A stretch of 64,000 nucleotides of DNA from CAYRYU01 sp964428355 (GTDB lineage Bacteria > Muiribacteriota > Ozemobacteria > Ozemobacterales > Ozemobacteraceae): positions 248,001 through 312,000 of the forward strand of contig CAYRYU010000001.1 of assembly GCA_964428355.1 (NCBI GenBank), read 5' to 3'. How positions within the stretch are numbered: position 1 is the stretch's first letter; each line of letters starts with the position of its first letter. Made by a program: the position numbers and the translations under genes. Under the pieces are notes generated by a model that was not told where the DNA came from, did not search any database, and was given only the letters and a program-made list of their open reading frames with translations. Positions 17,940-28,200 of this stretch are shown in pieces.

Positions 17940-19277
17940 TCAATCGACGTCGACCGGGGCGATCTTCAGGTCTTCCTTGTCCAGGGGAAGAAAAGGCAGT
18001 AGAGCCATTCCCGGCACCGCTAGCACAAGGGTTCCGGCAAAAAAACCAGCGTATCCGAAGGCTTCCTGGATGTACCCGCTGACGATTCCCGCTCCCATGG
18101 CGCCCAGGGCCTGCAAACCGGTGGAAATCGCGTAATGTGCGGTCGGGAAGCTGGTGCCCTGGGTTATGAACATCAAAAACACCATGTAGGCGGCGAACCC
18201 GAAACCGTAGCCGAACTGGTCGACGGCGACGATCATTGTCACCCAGTCTTTTCCGCTTGGGGTGACCGCCGCCCAGATGTAGAGAAGATTGGGAATGTTC
18301 ATCGCAAGAACCATCGGCCAAAGACACTTCTTGATTCCATAGCGGGAAATGACCATGCCACCGATGATTCCGCCCGCCACGAGGGCAACGACCCCCACTC
18401 CGCCGAGTATGTAACCAAGTTGCTCGGTTGGAATTCCCAGCCCACCCTTTTCAATGGGATCGAGAAGAAACGGAGTGGACATCTTGCTTACCATCGATTC
18501 CCCAAAACGGTAGAAAAGGATGAACCCGAGAATCACCGCGACCTTTTTCTGTGTGAAGTATTCCTGGAAGGCCCGTTCGAACGGGAAATTCGGCGAGGGG
18601 CCCTTTTTCTCCTCGGGATTGGGCATGAACAGGATCCCGAGGATGACGAAAAACGCGTAAACGGCCAGCCCCACCCATAGGACCCGTTGCCAGGCACCGG
18701 GAATGGTCGTTCCGGGAATGTCGATGGGCATTCCCCCGATCTTCAGGTGCAGCCCCTCGGTTTCGAATTTGCCGGCGAGATAAACCAGGAACCCGTTGCA
18801 AAAGATGTTCGCAAGGCGGTAAGCGGTCGACCTAATACCTACGTAGAAGGCCTGATCGGTCTGCCCGAGGGCGATGATGTAGAACCCGTCTGCCGCGATA
18901 TCATGGGTGGCGGAAAGGAAAGCCAGGGCGGTCAGGATCACCAAGGTGGGAAAAAGGAAGTTCCCCTGGGTGATGGTCATCGACTCCGCAAACATCATCG
19001 CGATGGCTGCGACCTGGGTTCCGATGACCCATTTCCGTTTGGTCGACTTGGCTTCCACCAGAGGCCCCCAGAGCATCTTCACGACCCATGGCCATGTGAT
19101 CAGGCTCGTCCAGAGGCCTATTTCGGAGTTCGATACCCCCATTTTTTTGAACATGGTCACCGAAACCGTGCTGACGATGAAGAGAGGTATCCCTTCGAGG
19201 AAATAGAGGGCGGGAACGAAAATCCACGGGTTTCCCGGTGGAGAAGGCCGCTCTTGGGGGAGGCCCACGTTCAGCAT
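17940..19277 (-). CDS. AmpG-like MFS permease
   Basis: This is a 445-residue MFS protein with about 12 helices. Typical of the AmpG-like branch are PALYFLEGIPLFIVSTVSV near the start, WPWVVKMLWGPLVE in the first loop, and THDIAADGF in helix 4. AmpG carries GlcNAc-anhydromuropeptides from periplasm to cytoplasm during peptidoglycan recycling. Related permeases of this branch in Bacteroidetes are thought to import muropeptides or sugars. The adjacent divergent nagB, whose product enters glycolysis from amino sugars, supports an amino-sugar or muropeptide substrate. The start at ATG 19277 leaves 95 bases to the nagB start for a shared divergent promoter region. No recycling enzymes (NagZ, AmpD, AnmK) are visible in the window. 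Confidence 0.75.
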   Translation of the reverse strand: MLNVGLPQERPSPPGNPWIFVPALYFLEGIPLFIVSTVSVTMFKKMGVSNSEIGLWTSLITWPWVVKMLWGPLVEAKSTKRKWVIGTQVAAIAMMFAESMTITQGNFLFPTLVILTALAFLSATHDIAADGFYIIALGQTDQAFYVGIRSTAYRLANIFCNGFLVYLAGKFETEGLHLKIGGMPIDIPGTTIPGAWQRVLWVGLAVYAFFVILGILFMPNPEEKKGPSPNFPFERAFQEYFTQKKVAVILGFILFYRFGESMVSKMSTPFLLDPIEKGGLGIPTEQLGYILGGVGVVALVAGGIIGGMVISRYGIKKCLWPMVLAMNIPNLLYIWAAVTPSGKDWVTMIVAVDQFGYGFGFAAYMVFLMFITQGTSFPTAHYAISTGLQALGAMGAGIVSGYIQEAFGYAGFFAGTLVLAVPGMALLPFLPLDKEDLKIAPVDVD

Positions 19278-19372
19278 TCTTCTGTCATCCTGGTCGTCTC
19301 CTGAGCTGCACGTTTCCGGAAAGGGTTTGTGATAAAATTGACATCCGAAAGACTACCACGAGGAAGTGCGCA

Positions 19373-20158
19373 ATGGAAATCATCATCAAGGAAACGAGAA
19401 AACAGGCATCGGAGATCGCGGCCAACATCGTTGCCGACCTGGTCAAGAGAAAGAAGCCCGCGGTCCTGGGGTTCGCGACCGGAGCCACGCCTCTCGCTCT
19501 CTATCAGGAATTGATCCGACGCCATGGCCAGGGCGCGCTGAGTTTCAAGGACACGGTCACTTTCAATCTGGATGAGTATGTCGCCCTCGATCCGTCGCAC
19601 CCTTCCTCATACCACCGGTTCATGGAGGACAACCTGTTCCAGCACGTGGATGTCCCTCAGGCCGCGATCCATCTTCCCGACGGAAGGGCGGAGAACATTC
19701 CAGCCGCATGTGAAGCCTACGAGAAGGCGATCAAGGATGCCGGCGGAATCGACCTCCAGATCCTGGGAATCGGAGGCGACGGACACCTGGCCTTCAACGA
19801 ACCCGGATCGTCACTCAGTTCCAGAACACGCATCAAAACGCTTACCAAGGAGACGAGAACCGCAAATTCGCGGTATTTCGGCGACATCGACCAGGTCCCC
19901 AAACATGTAATCACGATGGGCCTCGGGACGATCATGGAAGCCAAGGCCTGCCTCGTTCTCGCCTTTGGGGCCGGAAAGGCTGAAGCGGTCCGCGATATGA
20001 TCGAAGGACCGGTTTCCAGTTCCTGCCCAGCGAGCATTCTTCAGTTCCACGCGCACGCGATTGCCCTGATGGACCAGGAAGCCGCTGCCCGCCTACGCCG
20101 CCTGGACTACTACCTCGAGGTGTATCACGGAAAACCCGCCTGGCAAAGGTGGGAGTGA
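19373..20158 (+). CDS. nagB: Glucosamine-6-phosphate deaminase
   Basis: This is a 261-residue cytoplasmic enzyme converting glucosamine 6-phosphate to fructose 6-phosphate and ammonia. Visible family motifs are the phosphate-binding GFATGATPLALYQ near residue 30, the catalytic FNLDEY (Asp67-Glu68), and GIGGDGHLAFNEPGSS with Asp136 and His138, the general base/ring-opening pair. Length matches the family (~260). The ATG at 19373 has GAGGAAG upstream; the longer frame to 19238 would run into the AmpG-like gene. The final codons and stop lie inside a 13-bp triplicated repeat, so the C-terminus has been touched by repeat expansion. Confidence 0.95.
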   Translation: MEIIIKETRKQASEIAANIVADLVKRKKPAVLGFATGATPLALYQELIRRHGQGALSFKDTVTFNLDEYVALDPSHPSSYHRFMEDNLFQHVDVPQAAIHLPDGRAENIPAACEAYEKAIKDAGGIDLQILGIGGDGHLAFNEPGSSLSSRTRIKTLTKETRTANSRYFGDIDQVPKHVITMGLGTIMEAKACLVLAFGAGKAEAVRDMIEGPVSSSCPASILQFHAHAIALMDQEAAARLRRLDYYLEVYHGKPAWQRWE

Positions 20159-20183
20159 AAGGTGGGAGTGAAAGGTGGGAGTG
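20145..20183. repeat. Three tandem 13-bp units over the nagB stop codon
   Basis: AAAGGTGGGAGTG is repeated three times exactly (20145-20157, 20158-20170, 20171-20183), followed by a partial AGTGGGA. The first unit contains the last nagB codons, and its TG plus the next A make the stop (TGA 20156-20158). The array looks like slippage copies of the gene end into the intergenic space. Confidence 0.9.
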
Positions 20184-20264
20184 AGTGGGAAGTTGCCAGG
20201 TAGGATTTTGGGGGAATTTCTCCCGGGGAAAACCTTTGGGAGATGTGAAAACCAGAGAAAGACG

Positions 20265-21821
20265 ATGACCATGATCAAGCCGTTTCGAAATCTCTTCTCC
20301 CGGTTGGGCGTTTCCAGGCTGAGCCGCGTTTTGTTCGGGTTGGCGTTTGTCACCCTCTTTTCTCCCCTCTTTGGATCCGCCTGGGCTGCGGATTCCGGGC
20401 CACTACTCAGGTGGGGCCCCATCCTTGGGTTGGTGGCCGGTGACAACGCCTCGATCAAGTGGACCACGCGAAACCCGGCTTCCTGCGCGCTGACCCTTGG
20501 CGGAAGGACCATTCCCGCAAGCAAGGGAAAGGAGAGCTTCCATCAGGTCTATCTCGACACCCTGACTCCGGAAACCACTTACAGGTATTCCATCCGGATC
20601 GAGACCGACCAGGGACAATCGGAGGTAGGGCCGTTTTCCTTCAGGACTCCCCCCGCGAAACCCCAAACCTGGCGGTTCGTGATCTACGGGGACACCAGAG
20701 GAAACAACCAGGAACCTTCCCAGGCCACAAACCACGTGGACCACGAAAAAGTGGTGAAGGCTATCGAAAGCATTAACCCCCCGCCCGCCTTCTGCATCCA
20801 TACCGGAGATCTTGTCGACCGCGGGGAAAGGCTCGACAACTGGGACAAATTTTTCCAGATCGTCACTCCCCTTACTTCGAAAATGCCGTTTCTTCCGGTC
20901 CGGGGAAACCATGACTACGACGCGGGAATTTTCGGAAAGATCTTCTACGCGCCCCTGGGCGATAATGGCCAAACGTTGAACTGGTACGGTTTCCGTTATG
21001 GAAATGCCCAGTTCGTTTTCCTCGACACCGGCTGGGATGGCAAGAATGACGTCAGCGTTTGCGCGGCAAAGCTTTCCGCCGAGCTCCCCTTCCTGGAAAA
21101 GGTTCTTGCCCAGGCCACGGCCGATGGGATCAAGTGGAAATTCGTTTTCCTCCACATTCCCCCGGTCACCTCCGGAAGATACGGATGCAATGACCATCTC
21201 CTGAAAACCGTCGTTCCGCTCCTCGAAGAGCATGGGGTTACCTGCTGTTTTTCAGCCCATTGCCATCTTTACGAGCGAAGCTTCAAGAACGGAGTCGCCT
21301 ATGTTGTTTCGGGGGGTGGCGGAGCTCCATTCCAGGATCCCCCGGGATCGAAGCCCAACCCTTTCTCGATCAGGGGAGAGCAGGCTCACCATTTCATCAC
21401 CGTCGATGTTTCCTCCGAGACGGTCGATTTCGAGGTTCTTTCCCCGGATGGAGAAACGATCGACTCTTTCGATCCCAAATCCGCCGGAACCGGAGGAGCA
21501 TCAGCCAACCAGATCTGGGAACCGGCTCAACCCAAGGTGTCCGACGTCATCAGGATTGTCTCCAAACGCCCGGGCAAACTCCATTGGGCAATCAACGGCT
21601 GGACCTTACCGGCCGAATCCCTCTGGCCCCCCGGTTCCGAAAAATGGACCGACGGAAGAGCCATCGAAACCCCGATGGTCCAAGCTGAAGACGGGAAGAA
21701 GTTCGAGACACGGTTGGGGCCTTTCCAGAGTTCCCCTTCACAGGTTATGGAAATCAACGCCGTGTTCCATTACCCGGACAACACATGGGGAAAGGACTTC
21801 CGAATCCCTCTGAACCGTTGA
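20265..21821 (+). CDS. Exported calcineurin-type metallophosphoesterase (purple acid phosphatase-like)
   Basis: This is a protein of about 518 residues. A signal peptide runs to about residue 40 (ending GSAWAADS). A fibronectin-III-like N-terminal domain (~45-130) has the wording expected of purple acid phosphatases (IKWTTRNPASCALTLGG, TTYRYSI). The metallophosphoesterase core follows with Asp143 (YGDTRGN), Asp182 (HTGDLVDRGE), Asn215-His216-Asp217 (RGNHDYD), His297 (LHIPP), and His332/His334 (SAHCHLYERS). The last ~100 residues form a separate, probably beta-rich domain. It would hydrolyse phosphoesters in the periplasm; the substrate is unknown. The start may be ATG 20265 or 20271. It follows nagB in the same direction and ends before a bidirectional terminator. 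Confidence 0.85.
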   Translation: MTMIKPFRNLFSRLGVSRLSRVLFGLAFVTLFSPLFGSAWAADSGPLLRWGPILGLVAGDNASIKWTTRNPASCALTLGGRTIPASKGKESFHQVYLDTLTPETTYRYSIRIETDQGQSEVGPFSFRTPPAKPQTWRFVIYGDTRGNNQEPSQATNHVDHEKVVKAIESINPPPAFCIHTGDLVDRGERLDNWDKFFQIVTPLTSKMPFLPVRGNHDYDAGIFGKIFYAPLGDNGQTLNWYGFRYGNAQFVFLDTGWDGKNDVSVCAAKLSAELPFLEKVLAQATADGIKWKFVFLHIPPVTSGRYGCNDHLLKTVVPLLEEHGVTCCFSAHCHLYERSFKNGVAYVVSGGGGAPFQDPPGSKPNPFSIRGEQAHHFITVDVSSETVDFEVLSPDGETIDSFDPKSAGTGGASANQIWEPAQPKVSDVIRIVSKRPGKLHWAINGWTLPAESLWPPGSEKWTDGRAIETPMVQAEDGKKFETRLGPFQSSPSQVMEINAVFHYPDNTWGKDFRIPLNR

Positions 21822-22205
21822 TCAGGCAGCAGGCTTCAGGCTTTTCCGCGGGGTGTCCCAAATCTTATTCCGAAGACCACTTCGGAATTCCCCAGTTCGA
21901 GAGACCGGACAAGATTCAGGGCGATGCCACCCGCCCAGGATGAAGAAAAAGAATCTCGGCAGGCGGCTGACTCCCAGCGAAACACCCCAACCCGATCCTA
22001 AATTGGGGACACAGGAATCTATTCAAAATCAGGGACATGGGAATCTTTTCCATAGGATTTGAAACTGAGACTGGGAAAGAACTCTTCAAGCTCCGGGTAA
22101 AACGATGGCTTTCGGGGACACGACCTTCCTCTCCGCCAAACTGGCTCCTGCGGCGGAAAAGAATCCGTGTCCCCTTTTTCGAATTGATTCACGTGTCCCC
22201 GAATA
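21822..22205. repeat. Degenerate RAYT-associated repeat remnant
   Basis: This gene-free stretch contains several GGGGACAC or GTGTCCCC motifs in both orientations: GGGGACAC near 22015 and 22116, GTGTCCCC near 22170 and 22194, plus AGGGACATG near 22042. Such GGGGACA-type signatures in inverted pairs resemble those that flank the RAYT transposase at 42.4-43.3 kb (GGGGACAGACCAC). I read it as a non-coding relic of a similar element. No transposase coding remains. Confidence 0.4.
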
Positions 22206-22238
22206 AAAAGGCGGGCAGGTTGCCCTGCCCGCCTTTTG
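22205..22238. terminator. Bidirectional terminator, phosphatase / giant lipoprotein
   Basis: A 14-bp stem (AAAAGGCGGGCAGG 22206-22219 with CCTGCCCGCCTTTT 22224-22237) has a 4-base loop. A-rich and T-rich ends make it work in both directions. It separates the convergent phosphatase and lipoprotein genes, 14 bases after the lipoprotein stop. Confidence 0.85.
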
Positions 22239-22251
22239 ATCGGAGGAGAGA

Positions 22252-25200
22252 TCAGGGGGTGACTGCCTCGACGGCAGCTCCGGTGGTGGTGCCTTCGACG
22301 GCGAAGATCCGGGTCGCACCGCCGACGGTTCCGAGTCCGCCGCCCGCCCATCCGCGCGTTGCGGCCAAGCTTCGGGTGGAATCAGTGGTTCCAGTGGAGG
22401 GGTCGTAGATTTGGATGACGCTGTTGGCTCCGCTAAGCGGGTCAATTCCAACACCGCCCAACAAGTACACCTTGTTGTTGTAGACACCGAGGGGACACAA
22501 CCCCAGACCATGGGCGAGATCGGTCTTGAGTGACCAGAGGTTCGTGCCCTCGTCATACTGGAACACGCTCTGGGACTGGATCGCACCGACACAGTACAGG
22601 ATTCCGTTCACCACGGCCATGTTGGGACCGAGGCCGCTGCCGGGCATGAACTTCTTGGTTGTCCAGCTGTTTCCAGTGATGTTGTAGGCTTCGACCACAT
22701 TGAGATCGACCTGGTTCAGGTCCTGACCGCCGGCAACGTAGATGTTCCCGTTCAAGACCGCGGCACCAGGAATGAACCGTGCAGTGGTCATCGCGGTTTT
22801 GGTGGACCAGGATTTCAGGGAGGTGTCGTAAACCTCCAACCGGCCGGTAACGTTGTATGAGGTGTTGTCCACGCTTCCTCCGACGACATAGATGTTCGTT
22901 CCGGAAACCGCGGCGGCCATGCCCCAGCGGGCTCCGCCGGGCATCGAGGCGACGAGGCTCCAGAGGCCGGTGTCGGTGTCGTAGACTTCGGCTGAACTGA
23001 CGGGTGTCTGGGTACCTTCGGTGTTGGAGCCGCCGAACACGTAGATCTTGTTGCCGATTACGGCGGTGGCGGCTTCGGTTCGCCTCATGTGCAGGTAGAA
23101 CTCGGTCCGGCCCGTTGCGGCGCTGTTGACGTGGCCGAAGGCATCGTAGGCCAGGATGCTGACGGGGATCGAGCCGACGCCGGTGTTCACCTTCCAGGTG
23201 TAGGTCCAGTGGGTGTTGTCGACCATGGTCATCGCCTGGTTGAGAACCTGCGTTCCGATCGTGATCCTGGGGGCCGAAGCCGGAGTTGCATCGATCGCGG
23301 AGAGGTCGGTGAGGGTCGCCGTGATCAAGATCGAATCGGTGGCGACGACCACGACCGAAGGCGCGTTGTCGCTCAGGACGACCGCCGGCCCGGTGTTGTC
23401 GATCACGAAGGAGGTGCTTCCGGTGGGGGCTGTGTTGGCGTTCCCCGCCCGGTCGGTTGCCGTGATCGTGATGTTGTTGGTTCCGTCGTTGCCGGTGGGA
23501 ACCGTCCAGACATAGCGCCAGACGAGGTTGCTTACCTTGGTCATCGTCACGGGTGCGAGAGCGCCGATCTTGATCGTGGGCGAGGTCACCTCGTCGATCT
23601 GATCGTTCTCCGTGAAGGTGGCGGTGATGGTTGCAACATCGCCCAACTGGACGACGTTGGAGGCGAGATTGTTGGTGAGAGCGACTGTGGGAACGGTATT
23701 GTCGAGCGTGTACACGATCTTGCCCGTGGTGGTGGCGTTCGCGTTCCCGGCCCGATCGGTGCACCCGATCCATACGCCGGCGGAGCCGTTTCCTGCGGGA
23801 ACGGTCCAGTCGTAGTACCAGTGGAGGTTGTCCGTCTTCGTCATCGTCTGGCCTGAAACAAGCGTTCCGATGGTGATCGTGGGTGCCGTCACCTCATTGA
23901 TCTGGTCGAAGTCGGTGAAGGTGGCAATGAAGTGGACGATGTTACCCTGTTTGACAATCGCATCGGGGTGGTTGTCTCCGATTCCCACGGTCGGGAGTTC
24001 GTTGTCGACCACATACTGGAACCGGCCCGCGGTCGGGGAAGCAGTCAGGTTGCCCGCCACATCATGGGCGACGACAGTGACTGTCGCCAGGGCGGTGCCT
24101 GCTGGAACATTCCATGAATAGGTCCAGATCAGGTTGGAGGTCTTCGTCATTGCCGCGTTGAGGACTCCCCCGCCCGCGATGGTTATCGTGGGAGGTGTGG
24201 TTTCGTCAACGTTGTTGGCTTCGACGAAGGTGGCGGTGATGTTGACCGTATCAGGATCCCGAACGAACTGGTCGGTCTGGTTGTCCGAGAAGGTGAGAGC
24301 CGGTCTGGTGTTGTCGATAGTGTAGGAGACCTTTCCGGTGGCCGGATCGTTGCCGTTGCCCCAGGTGTCCGTGGCGTTGATGGTGAAGGTGGCAGGGCCA
24401 TCGACTCCGGCGGGAACGACCCACGAATAGGTCCAGACGAGGTTGTTGGTCTTGGTCATCGGCTGGTTGGTTATCCCGGCGGCCGCGATCGTGATCAACG
24501 GAACCGTCGGGGCTTCGCTGATCCCGCCGCCCGCGACGAAAGTGGCAGTGACGTTGACGGTGTCGCCATTTCTCACGATGGTATCGGCATGGTCATCGGC
24601 GAGAGAGACCGTCGGGGGAGGATTGTTGATGAGATACTCGATCCGGCCGGTCGCGGTCGCGTTGGTGTTGCCTGCGCGGTCCTTGGCGGTGATGATCACC
24701 GGGGCGCTTCCGTTCTTTCCGAAGGCCACATTCCAGGTGTAGGTCCAGTGGGTGTTGTCGACCTTGGTCATCGCGGCGCCGACCACCTGGGTTCCGATTG
24801 TAATGGCGGGGACGGTGGTTTCGTCGATCATGTCGGTCTCGGTGAAAGCAGCAGTAATGTGGACTGCGGTGGGGTTTTCGACGATGACGTCGGCTTGGTC
24901 GTCGGACAGGACCACGGTCGGGGAGCTGTTGTCGATGTAGTAGGAGGTGCTGCCCGTGGGTGCGGCATTGGCGTTTCCGGCAACGTCGGAGGCAATGATG
25001 CTCACCGGCTGGGTCCCGGTGTTCCCGGCGGGAACGGTCCAGGCGTATGTCCAGTGCAGATTGTCGACCTGGGTCATTGCCTGTGCGGTCACGACGGATC
25101 CGATGGTGATCGTGGGAACCGGGGAACTTTGCAAAGCATTGGCTTCAGTGAAGGTGGCGATTATGTTCACCACATTCCCGAGGCGAACCACGTGATCGAT

Positions 25201-28200
25201 CTGGTTGTCCCCAAGTCCGACGGTGGGAGCCGTGTTGTCGAGGGTGTAGGCCACTTTTCCGGTGGCAGCGGCATTCGCGTTGCCGGCCCGGTCGGTAGCC
25301 GTGATGGTTATCGCTAAGGCACCATTTCCTGCCGGGGCGGTCCAGTCATAGGTCCAGACCTTGTTGCTCGTCATGGTCATGTTGGCAGCAGGAGCGGCCC
25401 CGATGGTGATCTGTGGAGGAGTGGTGGTGTTGATCTGGTCGGCGTCGGTGAATGTGGCGGTGAACTTGACCGCGTTACCCTGTTTGACTACCGCGTCGGG
25501 ATGGTTGTCGCTCATCACGACCGTTGGGGCAATGTTGTCGACCAGGAATGAGGTCAGTCCGGTCGGAGAAGCGCATCCATTGCCCACCCGGTCGGTCGCA
25601 ACGATTGCTATCGTCGCAACTCCGTCATTTCCGGCGGGAACAGCCCAGTTGTAGGTCCAGGTGGCGTTGGTCACCTTGGTCATGTTGGCGTTGGTGACGA
25701 TTCCCCCGATGCTGATCGTGGGAACGGGGGTTTCATCGATCTGGTCGGCATCGGTGAACAGGGCCGTGATCGTGACGTTGTTTCCAGAGCGAACGATACC
25801 ATCGGCATCGTTGCTGGAAACGACGACCGTGGGAGAGGAGTTGTCGATCCGGTAAAGGATCTTTCCGGTGGCCGTGGCGTTGGCATTTCCGACCCGGTCG
25901 GTGGCGGCGATGGTGATGGTGGCCAGACCGTCACTTCCCGAAGGTACCGTCCATGCGTATGTCCAGACCAGGTTGCTGGTCTTCGCCATTGCCAGGTTCG
26001 TGCCGATTCCGCTGATGGAGATCTTGGGAGGCGTGGCCTCATTGATGTAGTCGTTCTCCACGAAGGTCGCGGTGAAGTTGACCACATCATTTTTCTTCAC
26101 GAGGGCATCAGCGTGATCATCGGTCAAGGCAACGGTGGGAATCGTATTGTCGATTCCGTATTCGATTCTGCCGGTGGCGGCGGAGTTGGCATGTCCGAGG
26201 CGGTCGCGCGCGACGATCGTCACCGCGTGGCTGGCGGTCACCACGTTCGGAACGGTCCAGGTATGCTGCCAGTGCTTGTTGTCGATCTTCGTCATGTTGA
26301 CCACATTGACGACGGTCCCGATCTGGATCGTGGGAGGAGTGGTCTCGTCGATCTGGTCGATTTCGGTGAACGTGGCAAGGGTGGTGATGATGTCGCCCGG
26401 TTTGACCAGGGGAATCGCGCGGCCATCACCCACAACAACTGCCGGCCCGGTGTTGTCGATCAGGAAGGTATTCGAGCCGGTGGCGGCCGCGTTAGCGTTG
26501 CCGCTCAGGTCATTGGCGACAATCGTTACTGTCGTCGTTCCATCACACCCCGCGGGAACATCCCAGCTGTAGGTCCAGGCGAGATTGCTTCCGGTGGGGT
26601 TCATAGCAACAGGAGCGGAAGCCCCAAACTGGATCGTGGGAGCCGCGAAAGGAGCCGAAGTCGCGATCGCATCTGCTTCGACGAAGGAGGCGATGAAGTT
26701 GACCGTATTCGAATCCTGAATGACGGGGCCAATGCCGGCCTGGAGGGTGACGGTGGGGCCGACCTGGTCGATGGTTCGGAAAGCCCAGGTTGCGCTGCTG
26801 GTAACTCCCGCATAGGGGTTGCCCGCAGTGTCGGTGAGGGCTCCGCTGGGAATGAGGACGTAGTATTCCCCGCCATCATTCGCGAGAGCGTTGGTGGTAT
26901 CGATCGTGACCTTCCGATTCACGACCGTGATCCTCGCTGATTGGGCTGTGTTGGAGAGATCGAAGGCTTCGAACACGGTGTCTGTGGTGCCACGTCTGTA
27001 GATATTGATGACACCGGAGTTCGCTTTCAGCATGGGTTCACCGAAGTCGATGGTCAGGTCGGTATCGACCGCAACTCCCCGGGTCCCGTTGGCGGGGGTG
27101 AAGGCGACGGAGGTGACCGGAGCGACGAGATCGATCGGGCGGAATGTCCAGATGCTGGAATCGGTGATTCCAACAAAGGCGTTGTTGGGAATGTCCAGGA
27201 CAACACCCGCCCCTATCAGGACGGAGAATTCGGACCCATCGGTCGGGAACGGAATCGAGGGATTGATCGTTACCTGGGTTCCCGCCACGCTGACCCGGGC
27301 CTTCTGCGTCGAAGAAGCCATGTCGAACTCTTCGAAGAGGGCGTTGTCGAGACGCCCGCGGATCTGGATCTTTCCAGTGTTGCCAAGCTGGACGTTCTCG
27401 TTGAACCAGACGATGAGGTTCGCGTCAGTCGCGACCTGGACGGCCCCGGAAACCGGGTTGAACGGTGCAACGGTGGCGAGAACCGGCGGAGTCTGGTCGA
27501 GGGTTGTGAAGACCCAGGTGGTGTTGTCGATGAATCCGGCGAAGGAGTTCCCCGCCGTATCCTTGAAGCAGCCTGCCTGGACGGTCACGTATTCGGGATT
27601 CCCGTCGGCGATGAGTTTGGCGGGAAGGGTCATGGTCACCTGGGTTCCGGCAACAGCGATCTTGGCGGAATCAGTGGCGACATCGAGAACCGTCACCAGT
27701 GAGTCATCGGACTTCCTCCGAACGGTGATCTTCCCAATGGTTCCGAGAACGATGGTTTCCGAGAAGTTCATCACGAGCTGGGTATTGCTGGCGATGCCGA
27801 CCGCTCCGCTCGCGGGGGTGAACGGGGTGGCCGCCAGGGTGGGAGCGATGATGTCGACGGTCCGGATCACCCAGCCGTTCGTGGTGGTGATTCCGACGAA
27901 GTTGTTGCCGGCGATATCCTTGATCGCGCCGGCGGGAACGCTGAGGTAATACTGACCGCCGTCACCGGGAAGGGCGACCGGGAACTGCATGGTGACGATG
28001 GTACCGGTGATGGTGACCGGGGCGGTCGAAACACCGAGGTCGATCTGGGTGACGGTCGAATTGTCGGTGGATTTCTTGACCGTGATGATTCCCGTTCCGT
28101 GTTTGACCGCTTCGTTGAAGGTCATGACGAACTGGGTGTTGACCGGGACGTTGGTCGCACCATTCGCCGGGTTGAGAGCGCCAGTGGTAACCAGCACCGG

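Noticed and set aside
23089..27950. Several plus-strand frames opposite the giant lipoprotein
   Set aside because: They repeat with the ~102- and ~120-codon period of the lipoprotein and are simply reverse readings of its repeats.
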